A DNA stretch of 64,000 bases from Flavobacterium petrolei. Lineage in GTDB: Bacteria; Bacteroidota; Bacteroidia; Flavobacteriales; Flavobacteriaceae. Shown here piece by piece: positions 9,992 to 18,792 of the stretch (its first letter is position 1; the number at the start of each line of letters is the position of its first letter). The notes beneath the pieces were generated by a model, which did not search any database, had not been told where the DNA came from, and saw only the letters and a program-made list of their open reading frames with translations. Where the stretch lies: contig NZ_QNVY02000001.1 in NCBI RefSeq assembly GCF_003314435.2, positions 496,001 to 560,000 on the forward strand. Reading direction: 5' to 3'. The translations under genes were made by a program, and so were the position numbers.

Positions 9992-12280
9992 TTAAACTTG
10001 TTTTACTTTTTTCATTTCCTTTTCCTGAGCATCAATCACAGCAATTGCCGCCATATTGACCATTTCCTCAACGCTGGCACCTAATTGAAATATGTGAACT
10101 GGTTTTCCCATTCCTAACATGATAGGTCCAATAGAATCTACCTTGTTTAATTCTTTCAACAGTTTATAGGTAATATTCGCTGATTCCAGATTTGGAAAAA
10201 TCAACGTGTTTACTTTTTTACCGGCTAGTTTAGAAAAAGGAAACTTAGCTTTCAACATTTCTGGATTCAAGGCAAAATCCGCTTGGATTTCTCCATCAAT
10301 AATCATATCAGGATGATTTTTATGCAAATAAGAAACTGCTTCTCTTACTTTGTTTGCGCTTTCACTTGTTGAAGATCCAAAATTAGAAAATGAGATCATT
10401 GCTATAACCGGTTCTACCCCAAACATTTTGGCCGTTTTAGCCGTCATGATTGCAATTTTAGCTAAATCGTCAGCGGATGGATTAATATTTATTGCGGTAT
10501 CCGATAAAAACATTGGCCCGCGAGCCGTCATCATCATGTTAGTAGTCGCTATAATAGAAGCTCCCGGCGCTTTGTCAATAAGCTGTAACATTGGTTTAAC
10601 CACTGAAGGATAACTTCTGGAATGCCCTGTTACCAGTGCATCTGCTTCTCCTTCATTAACCATCATTGCCGCAAAATAGTTTCTTTCACGCATTAACTTC
10701 TGTGCATCCAAAAATGAAATACCACGTCTTTGTCTTGATGACCAATACGTATTGGCAAACTTATTTCTTCTGGCTTCTTCCTCGTCAATTTTAGGATCTA
10801 TAATTTGAACATCGGCATCAAAACCAATTTCTTCTTTTAACTCTAAAATAATTTCTTTGTTCCCTAATAAAATTGGAAAACCGATACCTTCTTCCCATAC
10901 AATTTGAGCTGCTTTAAGAACATCTAAATGATCTGCTTCAGCAAAAACTATTCTTTTTGGATCCATTTTCGCTCTGTTTGCAATCAAACGAACCATTTTA
11001 TTATCATTCCCTAAGCGGTCTAATAATTCTTCTTCGTACTTTTTCCAATCAGTAATAGGATTCAATGCTACACCAGAATCCATTGCCGCTTTTGCAACAG
11101 CAGGCGCAACAATAGTTATTAATCTTGGATCAAATGGTTTTGGGATGATATATTCTCTACCAAAATTTAATTTTGTAGCTCCATAAGCAACGTTCACTTG
11201 TTCTGGGACTGATTCTTTAGTCAATGAAGCAAGTGCTTTAACGGCTGCCATTTTCATAGCTTCATTTATCTTCGTGGCGCGAACATCTAATGCTCCTCTA
11301 AAAATATAAGGAAATCCAAGAACATTATTTACCTGATTAGGAAAATCAGAACGACCTGTTGCCATGATGACATCTTTACGTGTGGCTATGGCTAAATTGT
11401 AATCTATTTCCGGATCAGGATTTGCCATCGCAAAAACGATAGGATTATCAGCCATTCCAAGCAGCATTTGCGGAGACATAATTCCTCCGGTGGACAATCC
11501 TAGAAAGATATCTGCCCCAACTAAAGCTTCTTCTAAATTCATAGAAGGTATATCTTTTGCATACTTTAACTGTAATTTCGATAATTTCGGATTGTCTTTT
11601 GTCAATAATCCTTTGCTATTGAACATGAAAATATTTTCAATTTTCACTCCTAATAAAACATATAAATCGGCACAAGCCAAAGCAGCAGAACCTGCTCCCG
11701 AAACGACCATTTTTACATCTTCTGCTTTTTTATCCGCTAATTCTAAAGCATTCAACAATGCTGCAGATGATATGATAGCTGTTCCATGCTGATCATCGTG
11801 CATCACAGGAATATTTAACTCTTCTACTAATCTTCTTTCAATTTCAAAAGATTCCGGAGCTTTAATATCCTCCAAGTTTATACCACCAAAAGTTGGTGCT
11901 ATATTTTTAACTGTCTGGATGAATTCTTCAATATCTTTAGTTCCAATTTCGATATCAAACACATCAATATCAGCAAAAATTTTAAACAATAATCCTTTAC
12001 CTTCCATTACTGGTTTTGATGCTTCCGGACCTATGTCACCCAATCCTAAAACTGCAGTTCCATTAGTGATTACAGCAACTAAATTTCCTTTAGCGGTATA
12101 TTTATAAACGTTGTTTACGTCTTTTGCAATTTCTAAACACGGCTCAGCTACACCAGGTGAATACGCCAAAGACAAATCTCTTTGTGTTGCATATTTCTTA
12201 GTGGGAACTACTTGAATTTTACCAGGAGTTGGCTTTGCGTGGTATAATAATGCTTCTCTTCTTTTGCTATTCTTTTCCAT
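9992..12280 (-). CDS. maeB: NADP-dependent malic enzyme with C-terminal phosphotransacetylase domain
   Basis: A 762-residue MaeB-type protein. The N-terminal half (to about residue 420) is malic enzyme, which oxidatively decarboxylates malate to pyruvate and CO2. It shows SLAYSPGVAEPC, the metal/substrate segment FADIDVFDIEIG, and NLEDIKAPESFEIE followed by PVMHDDQHGTAI. The C-terminal part (from about 430, RLIANRAKMDPKRIVFAEAD) is a phosphate acetyl/butyryltransferase-like domain, which in characterised MaeB proteins serves regulation by acetyl-CoA rather than catalysis. Length is standard for the fusion. It stands alone, 89 bp upstream of ruvA, with a TATCTTTG element at 12306-12313. Confidence 0.95.
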   Translation of the reverse strand: MEKNSKRREALLYHAKPTPGKIQVVPTKKYATQRDLSLAYSPGVAEPCLEIAKDVNNVYKYTAKGNLVAVITNGTAVLGLGDIGPEASKPVMEGKGLLFKIFADIDVFDIEIGTKDIEEFIQTVKNIAPTFGGINLEDIKAPESFEIERRLVEELNIPVMHDDQHGTAIISSAALLNALELADKKAEDVKMVVSGAGSAALACADLYVLLGVKIENIFMFNSKGLLTKDNPKLSKLQLKYAKDIPSMNLEEALVGADIFLGLSTGGIMSPQMLLGMADNPIVFAMANPDPEIDYNLAIATRKDVIMATGRSDFPNQVNNVLGFPYIFRGALDVRATKINEAMKMAAVKALASLTKESVPEQVNVAYGATKLNFGREYIIPKPFDPRLITIVAPAVAKAAMDSGVALNPITDWKKYEEELLDRLGNDNKMVRLIANRAKMDPKRIVFAEADHLDVLKAAQIVWEEGIGFPILLGNKEIILELKEEIGFDADVQIIDPKIDEEEARRNKFANTYWSSRQRRGISFLDAQKLMRERNYFAAMMVNEGEADALVTGHSRSYPSVVKPMLQLIDKAPGASIIATTNMMMTARGPMFLSDTAININPSADDLAKIAIMTAKTAKMFGVEPVIAMISFSNFGSSTSESANKVREAVSYLHKNHPDMIIDGEIQADFALNPEMLKAKFPFSKLAGKKVNTLIFPNLESANITYKLLKELNKVDSIGPIMLGMGKPVHIFQLGASVEEMVNMAAIAVIDAQEKEMKKVKQV

Positions 12281-12305
12281 TGTTTTTAGATTTTATTCTA
12301 GTTGA

Positions 12306-12313
12306 CAAAGATA
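12306..12313 (-). promoter_or_regulatory. Putative -7 promoter element for maeB
   Basis: The minus strand reads TATCTTTG, the same perfect -7 octamer seen before ruvB and rimP, 25 bp upstream of the maeB ATG at 12280. No clear TTG is found at the -33 distance, so the call depends on the -7 element alone. Confidence 0.5.
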
Positions 12314-12387
12314 GAAGACTTGGCTTAAAAAGTCAGCTTTTATCCTATTCTTTTATGAAAAATACACTATTACAGCCATTCTCCAAT

Positions 12388-12418
12388 AAAAATAGCCGCA
12401 TGTAAATGCAGCTATTTA
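12388..12418 (-). terminator. Probable terminator after the CBS-domain gene
   Basis: An inverted repeat pairs AAATAGC (12390-12396) with GCTATTT (12411-12417). After one mismatch it continues with GCAT/ATGC around a four-base loop. On the minus strand it is followed by ATTTTTATT. It lies 20 bp after the CBS-domain stop codon and upstream of the maeB promoter. Confidence 0.6.
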
Positions 12419-12436
12419 AAATTTATACCAATATTT

Positions 12437-12862
12437 TTATTGTGTAATGTACGTGTTTAAATGTTGAATAGTATCTTTCTGTATTTCGATTATAGCCTTT
12501 ACAACATCACTGATGGAGATAATCCCAATAACAATATTATTTTCTAAAACGGGAAGATGACGAACTCTTTTGGTACTCATTAATTCCATACAAAATTCTA
12601 AATTATCTGATGGACTTACCGTAACCACATCCGTCTCCATAATTTCATGAACAAAGGCTTTCTTTGAGGATTTTGCTTTCAAAACAATTTTTCGAGCATA
12701 ATCTCTCTCGGATAAAACTCCTTTCAGAACGGTATCTTCAATGATAAGAATTGCTCCGATGTTTTTTTCGCTCATCACTGTCAATGCTTCGTATACAGTG
12801 TTAGTGGAAAGTATGGAATAAACTTCCTTTCCTTTAGTGCTTAAAATTTGATTAACTGTCAT
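12437..12862 (-). CDS. Tandem CBS-domain protein
   Basis: A 141-residue stand-alone CBS-pair (Bateman) protein. The first CBS repeat spans about residues 8-60 (VYEALTVMSEKNIGAILIIED, then GVLSERDYARKI) and the second about 73-130 (SDNLEFCMELMSTKRVRHLPVLENN, then GIISISDVVKAI). Such modules usually bind adenine nucleotides and sense energy state. Without a fused effector domain, the partner cannot be named. The S-ERD and HLPV motifs are typical of the two halves. It is flanked by maeB downstream and trehalase upstream, each with its own spacing, and is probably monocistronic. Confidence 0.88.
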   Translation of the reverse strand: MTVNQILSTKGKEVYSILSTNTVYEALTVMSEKNIGAILIIEDTVLKGVLSERDYARKIVLKAKSSKKAFVHEIMETDVVTVSPSDNLEFCMELMSTKRVRHLPVLENNIVIGIISISDVVKAIIEIQKDTIQHLNTYITQ

Positions 12863-12934
12863 AATTGATTCATTTAGTGAATTATAAAGTTAAAAAAAAT
12901 AAACATTCAAACAACAAAAAACATTTTTTAACCT

Positions 12935-14800
12935 CTAAAATATATCATCGGGAGAAACTAATACTCCTAATTTCTGTTTCAATTCGTCGTTCAAAATTTG
13001 TAATCCATACTGATAAGACGCATTCACCCAGCCGAAACCTTCCTTTGCGATGTAATCAAATTCAGTTCCTACATTTCCATATTCGGCAAAAACTTTATGA
13101 GAACTAATTTCTAAATCAAATTTTTCCGGAATCGTTCCATTATAATCTACCGCATTTTTAGTAATTAACCACAACCATCGGTACACCATTTCTTGTGCTT
13201 TATCTAAATAATTGTAGTTGATTAATCCTTCCCAAAGCAACATTTGGTGCGGTGCCCAACCAAATGGATAATCCCATTGTCGTTGCGGCGCTTCTTTTGG
13301 AGCATTTGCGATACTCGCCTTTGTACTTCCGGTTACACCACCAGTTTTTACAAATTGCGGCAAGGCAACTTCTACTAATTTTTTGGCCTGATGTTCATCA
13401 CACAGCCCAGCCCACAAAGGAAAAAATGTTGTTGCAGCTTCAAACGGAAACTGCTTATGGTTCACAAAATCATAATCGAAATACATACTTGCATCCTCGT
13501 TCCAACACAATTCATTCATTTTATCTTTACGAAAAAGTGATTTTTGTTCCCATTCCTCCGAAGTATAAATGCTATCGCCAACTTGAAAAGCGTTCCCGAA
13601 ATAGGTTTTAATTAGATAGGCAACGTCTTTTTCATACTTATAAAGAAAACTGTTCACATCCACTGAATTCAAATTGGCACACGTATTAATCAATCTGTTA
13701 GTGGTGTCGTGCCCGCTTTCTCTCATGCTTCTGTCATGAACGAAATACTCATCCAGTTCCGCATCCACAAGAGTTCGCTGTAAATATTTTTTTTCAAATT
13801 CTCGAATAGGTAAATTATATTTTTTAGCATACGGTTCTAAAACATCATCAAAATGTCCAGGCTCCACTTCAAATGGCATTCCAATTCCGTCCGCTTTGTA
13901 TCGGTTTAAACCAGTTGATGTCAATCGGTTTCCTTGAACCATCCAAACCGTCTTGTATTCCAAAATAACCGTTTCCAGATGGCTTCTTAACCACTCTAAA
14001 CTTGGCATTTCCTTTTTTGCAATTTCGATTAGCAAAGAGGAATATAAAGGTGGTTGCGTTCGTGTCAAATAATAACTTCTATTCGCATTCAGAATTTTTC
14101 CGTAGTGAATGATTTGGTATTTAAAATTTTCAGCAATCGCAATTGCTTTTCCAATTTGACCGTCAATCAGCAACCCAACGCCAATAAAATAACTGTCCCA
14201 ACCATACATTTCGTTAAATCTTCCGCCAGGAACTACAAAAGGAACACCTTGTAGACTGTAAATTTTTTGTTCCAAAGCCAAAGCCAGAATTCCCGGTTTG
14301 TCATTTAAAGTTTCCACGTATTCCACCGAATAGTTTTCAGGCAGAATTTCAACTTTAAAATTTGGCAATTCTTGTTCTAATGCCTGAAAATAAGCAACTC
14401 CTTGTTTATCTTTGGCAGCAACATAAAGCGTAGCCACATCACTGGAGGTTTTTTCATCTTCAACAATTCGTGTCAATCCTTTTTTATCTATGGTACGTGT
14501 AAGTTCCTCCCAATAATCATCTTTGATTTTTCTTGAAATTCGGTGTACAGGATTCTCTTGAATGCGACTCAAATCGACTTCTCCTAATACTGATTTTGAG
14601 CCCTTAAGCTGCGCTAATTCCTGTAATAAATTGGACAAATGATAGGTCCCAACAATAGTTTCCTTTTGCTTGGTAACTTCGTCGACCAAAACAAATTTTT
14701 TAGGTCCATTATCATCTTTCGTAATTTTTTTATCCTGATCGGTATCCTCTTGAAGCAATAGTTCCTGGAATACTTTGTCTATGTTGAGTACAAATTTCAT
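12935..14800 (-). CDS. treA: GH37 trehalase with fungal-type N-terminal calcium motif
   Basis: A 621-residue trehalase that would split trehalose into two glucoses. Both GH37 signatures are present: PGGRFNEMYGWDSYF (191-205) and QWDYPFGWAP near residue 515. The probable acid is the Asp in ESGHDTTNR and the probable base the Glu in IPEKFDLE. There is no signal peptide, so the enzyme should be cytoplasmic, unlike periplasmic TreA. The first 170 residues are extra relative to a minimal GH37 domain. They begin with a 12-residue EF-hand-like loop, DTDQDKKITKDD (residues 19-30), followed by GPK, like the calcium-binding domain of fungal neutral trehalases (Pfam Trehalase_Ca-bi). Its ATG overlaps the stop of the upstream MFS gene by 4 bp (ATGA), so the two are coupled. 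Confidence 0.9.
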   Translation of the reverse strand: MKFVLNIDKVFQELLLQEDTDQDKKITKDDNGPKKFVLVDEVTKQKETIVGTYHLSNLLQELAQLKGSKSVLGEVDLSRIQENPVHRISRKIKDDYWEELTRTIDKKGLTRIVEDEKTSSDVATLYVAAKDKQGVAYFQALEQELPNFKVEILPENYSVEYVETLNDKPGILALALEQKIYSLQGVPFVVPGGRFNEMYGWDSYFIGVGLLIDGQIGKAIAIAENFKYQIIHYGKILNANRSYYLTRTQPPLYSSLLIEIAKKEMPSLEWLRSHLETVILEYKTVWMVQGNRLTSTGLNRYKADGIGMPFEVEPGHFDDVLEPYAKKYNLPIREFEKKYLQRTLVDAELDEYFVHDRSMRESGHDTTNRLINTCANLNSVDVNSFLYKYEKDVAYLIKTYFGNAFQVGDSIYTSEEWEQKSLFRKDKMNELCWNEDASMYFDYDFVNHKQFPFEAATTFFPLWAGLCDEHQAKKLVEVALPQFVKTGGVTGSTKASIANAPKEAPQRQWDYPFGWAPHQMLLWEGLINYNYLDKAQEMVYRWLWLITKNAVDYNGTIPEKFDLEISSHKVFAEYGNVGTEFDYIAKEGFGWVNASYQYGLQILNDELKQKLGVLVSPDDIF

Positions 14801-16011
14801 TGTTTAGCGGTAAGTTTTTTTAAAATAAAGAAAGAAACAAGCAAAAATGACATTGGAATTAAAGTATAATAAAAGGCATTTTCCGGACCTTCGTTTTTAA
14901 ATAAATAACCAATAACTCTAGAACCCAAAGTTCCGCCAAGAGCAGAGAAAACGACAATTAAACCAGTCATGGAACTGTGCATTTTTTTTGGCAAAGCACT
15001 TAGAACCACAGAATTTAAAAGGGGATAAATTGGCGCAATAAAAAGTCCTACTAATGGAAATGCAAATCCTATCAATGGAATATCACCAAGCGAATTGATT
15101 TCTTTGACCTCCAAACCAACTGTTTTAGGAAGTACAAAAATCACAATAAGCATAGCTGATACGATACAAAAACTAAGTACCCAAATCCAATTGACTCTTT
15201 TAGTAATTACACCTGCTAAAAGTCGGCCTATGGCTAATGAAATTGCCAAAATACTCGCCATCATTATACTAATATTCTCTGGAAGATGTAATACTTTACT
15301 ATTAAAAGTTGGCAACCAAGACATGATTCCCTGCTCAATCATTACAAATAAGAACGCACTTATTACAAAAACTATGGTTAACAATTTTGTGAATAATTTG
15401 AACATTTGTTTAAAGTCATCTACTAAATCTACGCCAGGAATATCCGTTTGATTTTCGAATTTAGTAAAAAATAAAAAACCAAAAGAGACTAACGAAATCG
15501 CAGCCAACAGCCAATAAACATTGAGCCAAGCATCTGGATTCGCATCTGAATTAAAAGCAGGGAACAAGAAATACGCTAAAGCAATTCCTATCATAAATAC
15601 GCCTTCAATGCTACTCATCAAACTATTGTGATCCTGCTGATTTTCTGTTATTGTTCCGATTAGCGAATACACTGATACTTTTATCAATGCAAAAGAAACA
15701 CCAACGGTAGCAAAAAGCAATTTTGCCGTTCCAAAAGAATTCCCAAAATACATACTAATACAAGCAACAGAAACTAGGCCTAAACCAATAAGCATGGCTT
15801 TCTTGTATCCTATTCTGGGTAAAAATGAAGCGATTAAAAAAGAAACTATAGCGATGGGTAAATCCTTGAAAGCCTCTAAGACGCTAGCTTGCAATTCATC
15901 TACACCATAATTTTTTTGCGCCTTTAATATCACAATTCCTACGCTATTCAGCAGAATCGCAAATACAAAGTAATTGAGATACATGGCAATTTTAACCGTA
16001 CTTTTTTTCAT
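14797..16011 (-). CDS. MFS transporter, probably sugar
   Basis: A 404-residue major facilitator with about 12 hydrophobic helices. The loop between helices 2 and 3 reads PRIGYKKAMLIG, a degenerate form of the MFS G-xxx-D-xxx-R/K-K motif. The gene overlaps the trehalase start by 4 bp and follows the GH13 gene with a 95-bp gap. Trehalose, glucose or another alpha-glucoside is the reasonable guess for cargo, but that is inference from neighbours only. The gap to the GH13 gene holds no strong terminator or promoter, so it may be the distal part of the operon beginning at 20097. Confidence 0.8.
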   Translation of the reverse strand: MKKSTVKIAMYLNYFVFAILLNSVGIVILKAQKNYGVDELQASVLEAFKDLPIAIVSFLIASFLPRIGYKKAMLIGLGLVSVACISMYFGNSFGTAKLLFATVGVSFALIKVSVYSLIGTITENQQDHNSLMSSIEGVFMIGIALAYFLFPAFNSDANPDAWLNVYWLLAAISLVSFGFLFFTKFENQTDIPGVDLVDDFKQMFKLFTKLLTIVFVISAFLFVMIEQGIMSWLPTFNSKVLHLPENISIMMASILAISLAIGRLLAGVITKRVNWIWVLSFCIVSAMLIVIFVLPKTVGLEVKEINSLGDIPLIGFAFPLVGLFIAPIYPLLNSVVLSALPKKMHSSMTGLIVVFSALGGTLGSRVIGYLFKNEGPENAFYYTLIPMSFLLVSFFILKKLTAKQ

Positions 16012-16106
16012 TTTTTACTTATTTGAATAATTATTAGATTTCAGCGCTTTCAGGTAATTATCCGTATTACTATAACTTTTTACATGTTGTTTTGGCTATT
16101 GAAGAA

Positions 16107-17843
16107 TCAATAACTCTTAGTAGTTGTTATTTCATTCTCAGTAAGTTTAATTGTAAAACCTTTGTTATTAAGGTTTGCTATTAGGTGCGCAATGCTTGTA
16201 CCATTAGTCCATTTGATATCTAAGATGTCATCCGCAAAATCATTTATTTCTACTTCCCCAGAAAATGCATCCGAAGTATTTCTTAAGCGAATGATTTCGA
16301 GCTGCTTCTTGACAATTTCTGTTTTTAGACCTTCTTCAATATCATTCATTGACAATGCAGTACGATTAATTTCTTTATGTCCGGCACTACCGCCATTATC
16401 CGCCGCTTCATAATTATTTTTGCCTGCAAAAATATCCAGATACCAAATCTGCGGTATTCCTGGCATAAACATTTGGATGACTCTCGCAAGCAGTAACTTT
16501 TGTTCATCTTCACCCAATGCACTAAAAAACGTGGCATTTATTTGATAATAAGAAATTTTGTTTCCGGATGGGTCATATAGATTTTTGACACGACCACCTC
16601 TTTCCATAATAGTATTCATGATACTTTCAATCTCAGCATCTTCTAACAATCCTTTATTATAAACGCCATTTACCTCCTTGCCTTTCAAGTCTAAAACTGG
16701 TATTCCATCATGGCAACCCAGCATATTGACCGTTTTATATCCTTTGGCTATAATTTCCTTAGCCCATCGAATTAAAGCGCTGCTAGTTTGACTTTCGATA
16801 GTGTGAATGGTTAAGCCTGGCAAGAAAAAATCATAGATATAATACCCTTCATTGGCGACCTCATCATGCAAATGCAAACCATATTCTGCATGAATTTCTG
16901 GCAAAAGCATCAAATTATTTTGTTGTGCTATTTTCTTAATACGCTCTAAATATTCCCAAGTTCCTGGTATATTAAAAAAATTAGATTCACCCACTTGTTT
17001 ATGCAGATAGGCAAAAGCATCTAATCTAAGTATCGTACAACCATATCCACTTAATTTTTTCAGAGTCTCCTCGTAAAATTCCCATACTAATGGCGAAGCG
17101 GCATTGACGTCCATTTGTCCTAAATAAGATCTTTTTTGTTCTACAATTTGTAAAATTTCTGATTTAAACAGAGCACAATCATCAAAATTTAGCGTAGCAA
17201 AATCTTGATTGTTATTTATAGCTGCGTTCACAAGGGTAACAACAGATTGTCTTTGTGCCTCAGTCAACCCTGCAATAGACTGCAAATCAGCCACGCCAAT
17301 TGGATTGTAGGTTATTTGCTGATAAAAGGTATTCCAATAGGGTTGTTCAGTCCCATCCGGGAAACGTACTTTTAATATGGGTAAACCTGACTTTCTCATG
17401 AATAATTTATTGAGAAATTCTGGTTTTGGTATAATAATTCCATCTTCGTTTTTCGTCCCGTTTCCTTCCCAGAATTCATTCCAATTGATAAAAAAATCTT
17501 TGAATTTAGATTTATCCCCATGTTGCAGCATGTCTTTAAACTGAGGAGAAGCAACAGAGAGATGATTTAATACAATATCAAATTTCAGTTTTATTTGGAG
17601 TTCATTCAAGTCCTTTAAATCTTTTTCATCTACTAACTCCTTGTTTATATCATAATCAATAATAGAAAAACCTCTATCTAAATCACTGTTAAAAAAGGTG
17701 GGCAAAACGTATATTAGAGAAAACACATCTTTAAATTCTTCCATTTTAAGCATGGCTATTGAATCCCTAAATTTTTCTCCAATGCTATCTGGATAAACAT
17801 TAAGCATTACACCATTGCTGATATTTTTATTGTCTTGTATCAT
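16107..17843 (-). CDS. GH13 sucrose-phosphorylase-type enzyme
   Basis: A 578-residue cytoplasmic (beta/alpha)8 enzyme of the alpha-amylase superfamily, most like GH13 subfamily 18 phosphorylases. Catalytic residues are visible: nucleophile D275 in ILRLDAFAY, acid/base E316 in LLPEIHAEYG, and transition-state stabiliser D379 in GCHDGIPVLDLKG. The HDGI-xxxD segment and the region FMPGIPQIWYLDIFAGKNNY are characteristic of sucrose phosphorylase and its relatives. The reaction would be sucrose (or a related glucoside) plus phosphate giving glucose-1-phosphate and fructose. The fructokinase 6 bp upstream and the SLC45-type transporter before it fit sucrose well. Sucrose-6-phosphate or glucosylglycerate phosphorylase are alternatives. 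No phosphotransferase system is visible to make sucrose-6-phosphate. Confidence 0.85.
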   Translation of the reverse strand: MIQDNKNISNGVMLNVYPDSIGEKFRDSIAMLKMEEFKDVFSLIYVLPTFFNSDLDRGFSIIDYDINKELVDEKDLKDLNELQIKLKFDIVLNHLSVASPQFKDMLQHGDKSKFKDFFINWNEFWEGNGTKNEDGIIIPKPEFLNKLFMRKSGLPILKVRFPDGTEQPYWNTFYQQITYNPIGVADLQSIAGLTEAQRQSVVTLVNAAINNNQDFATLNFDDCALFKSEILQIVEQKRSYLGQMDVNAASPLVWEFYEETLKKLSGYGCTILRLDAFAYLHKQVGESNFFNIPGTWEYLERIKKIAQQNNLMLLPEIHAEYGLHLHDEVANEGYYIYDFFLPGLTIHTIESQTSSALIRWAKEIIAKGYKTVNMLGCHDGIPVLDLKGKEVNGVYNKGLLEDAEIESIMNTIMERGGRVKNLYDPSGNKISYYQINATFFSALGEDEQKLLLARVIQMFMPGIPQIWYLDIFAGKNNYEAADNGGSAGHKEINRTALSMNDIEEGLKTEIVKKQLEIIRLRNTSDAFSGEVEINDFADDILDIKWTNGTSIAHLIANLNNKGFTIKLTENEITTTKSY

Positions 17844-17849
17844 TGTATT

Positions 17850-18776
17850 TTAAAGAAGTTTAGAAAGGATATTGATATTATCTGGAAGTCGACCTACATT
17901 TTGAAGTTTTAAAGCGGCTAACTTTAAAGCAATGTCCAAACATTCATGAATTGATTTTTCTTTTATGTAAGCAAATAAAAATCCAGACCAAAAAGCATCG
18001 CCCGCTCCCGTGGAATCCATCACCTTTTCAATTTCTATCGCTGGCATTTGTATTATTTCTTTACCCTTTTGAGATAGTTTCACGCCATTGCTTCCTAAGG
18101 TTAAGCAAACCAAATCCACTCCTTGCTGGTGAAAAAATTCGAATATCTCTTCATGTGGAAGTTCTTTCTCAAAAAGACGCAACATATCATCCTCACTAAT
18201 TTTTATTAGTGGATTGAACTGGCAATAGGTTTTGATAACTTTGAAAGCCTTTTTTTGGCTTTTCCACAGCTTTCTTGCATAGTTAAGATCAATACTTAGC
18301 TTACAACCTAAATCGTGCGCCTCTTGAGCCTTCTTCAGGATTGTTTTTTGCGCCGGATTCTTACTCAATGCGAAGCAAGTGGTATGGAATATCTTTGTAT
18401 TAGATAGTATTTCCGCTGAGATTTGCTCTTCATAAATGCAACAATCTGCCGAACGATAAGGTATAAAATCAGGCGTACCCTCAGATCTTGAAACAAAAAT
18501 TACGCTAGTCGACTTGTCGTCTAGAACGTTAAGATGTTCTGTATTTACTCCAACGCTTGTTAAACGTTCCGTGATATAAGAACCAAAACCATCATTCCCA
18601 ACTGTAGCAACCATAATCGTATTCAAACCTAATCGAGTGGAATTCATAGCAACATTAGTAGGCGAACCTCCTAAATACCTATGATAATCTCTAGTTTCAT
18701 TAATCAGCACACCCTCTTGATGCCCGATAAAATCAACCAATACTTCACCCACACAAAGAATGTCTATAGTTTCCAT
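17850..18776 (-). CDS. PfkB-family fructokinase
   Basis: A carbohydrate kinase of the ribokinase/PfkB family, 308 residues from the ATG at 18776. It carries the N-terminal glycine pair signature (YLGGSPTNVAMNSTRLG) and the C-terminal signature with catalytic base (DSTGAGDAFWSGFLFAY). It probably phosphorylates the fructose released by the adjacent GH13 phosphorylase. The frame could be opened 8 codons earlier at a GTG (18800), overlapping the transporter stop by 8 bp. The ATG followed by ETIDILCVGEVLVDF is preferred because the family fold starts there. It lies 6 bp before the GH13 start, inside one operon. Specificity for fructose is inferred from context. Confidence 0.85.
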   Translation of the reverse strand: METIDILCVGEVLVDFIGHQEGVLINETRDYHRYLGGSPTNVAMNSTRLGLNTIMVATVGNDGFGSYITERLTSVGVNTEHLNVLDDKSTSVIFVSRSEGTPDFIPYRSADCCIYEEQISAEILSNTKIFHTTCFALSKNPAQKTILKKAQEAHDLGCKLSIDLNYARKLWKSQKKAFKVIKTYCQFNPLIKISEDDMLRLFEKELPHEEIFEFFHQQGVDLVCLTLGSNGVKLSQKGKEIIQMPAIEIEKVMDSTGAGDAFWSGFLFAYIKEKSIHECLDIALKLAALKLQNVGRLPDNINILSKLL

Positions 18777-18792
18777 CTTATTATTTATTGTA

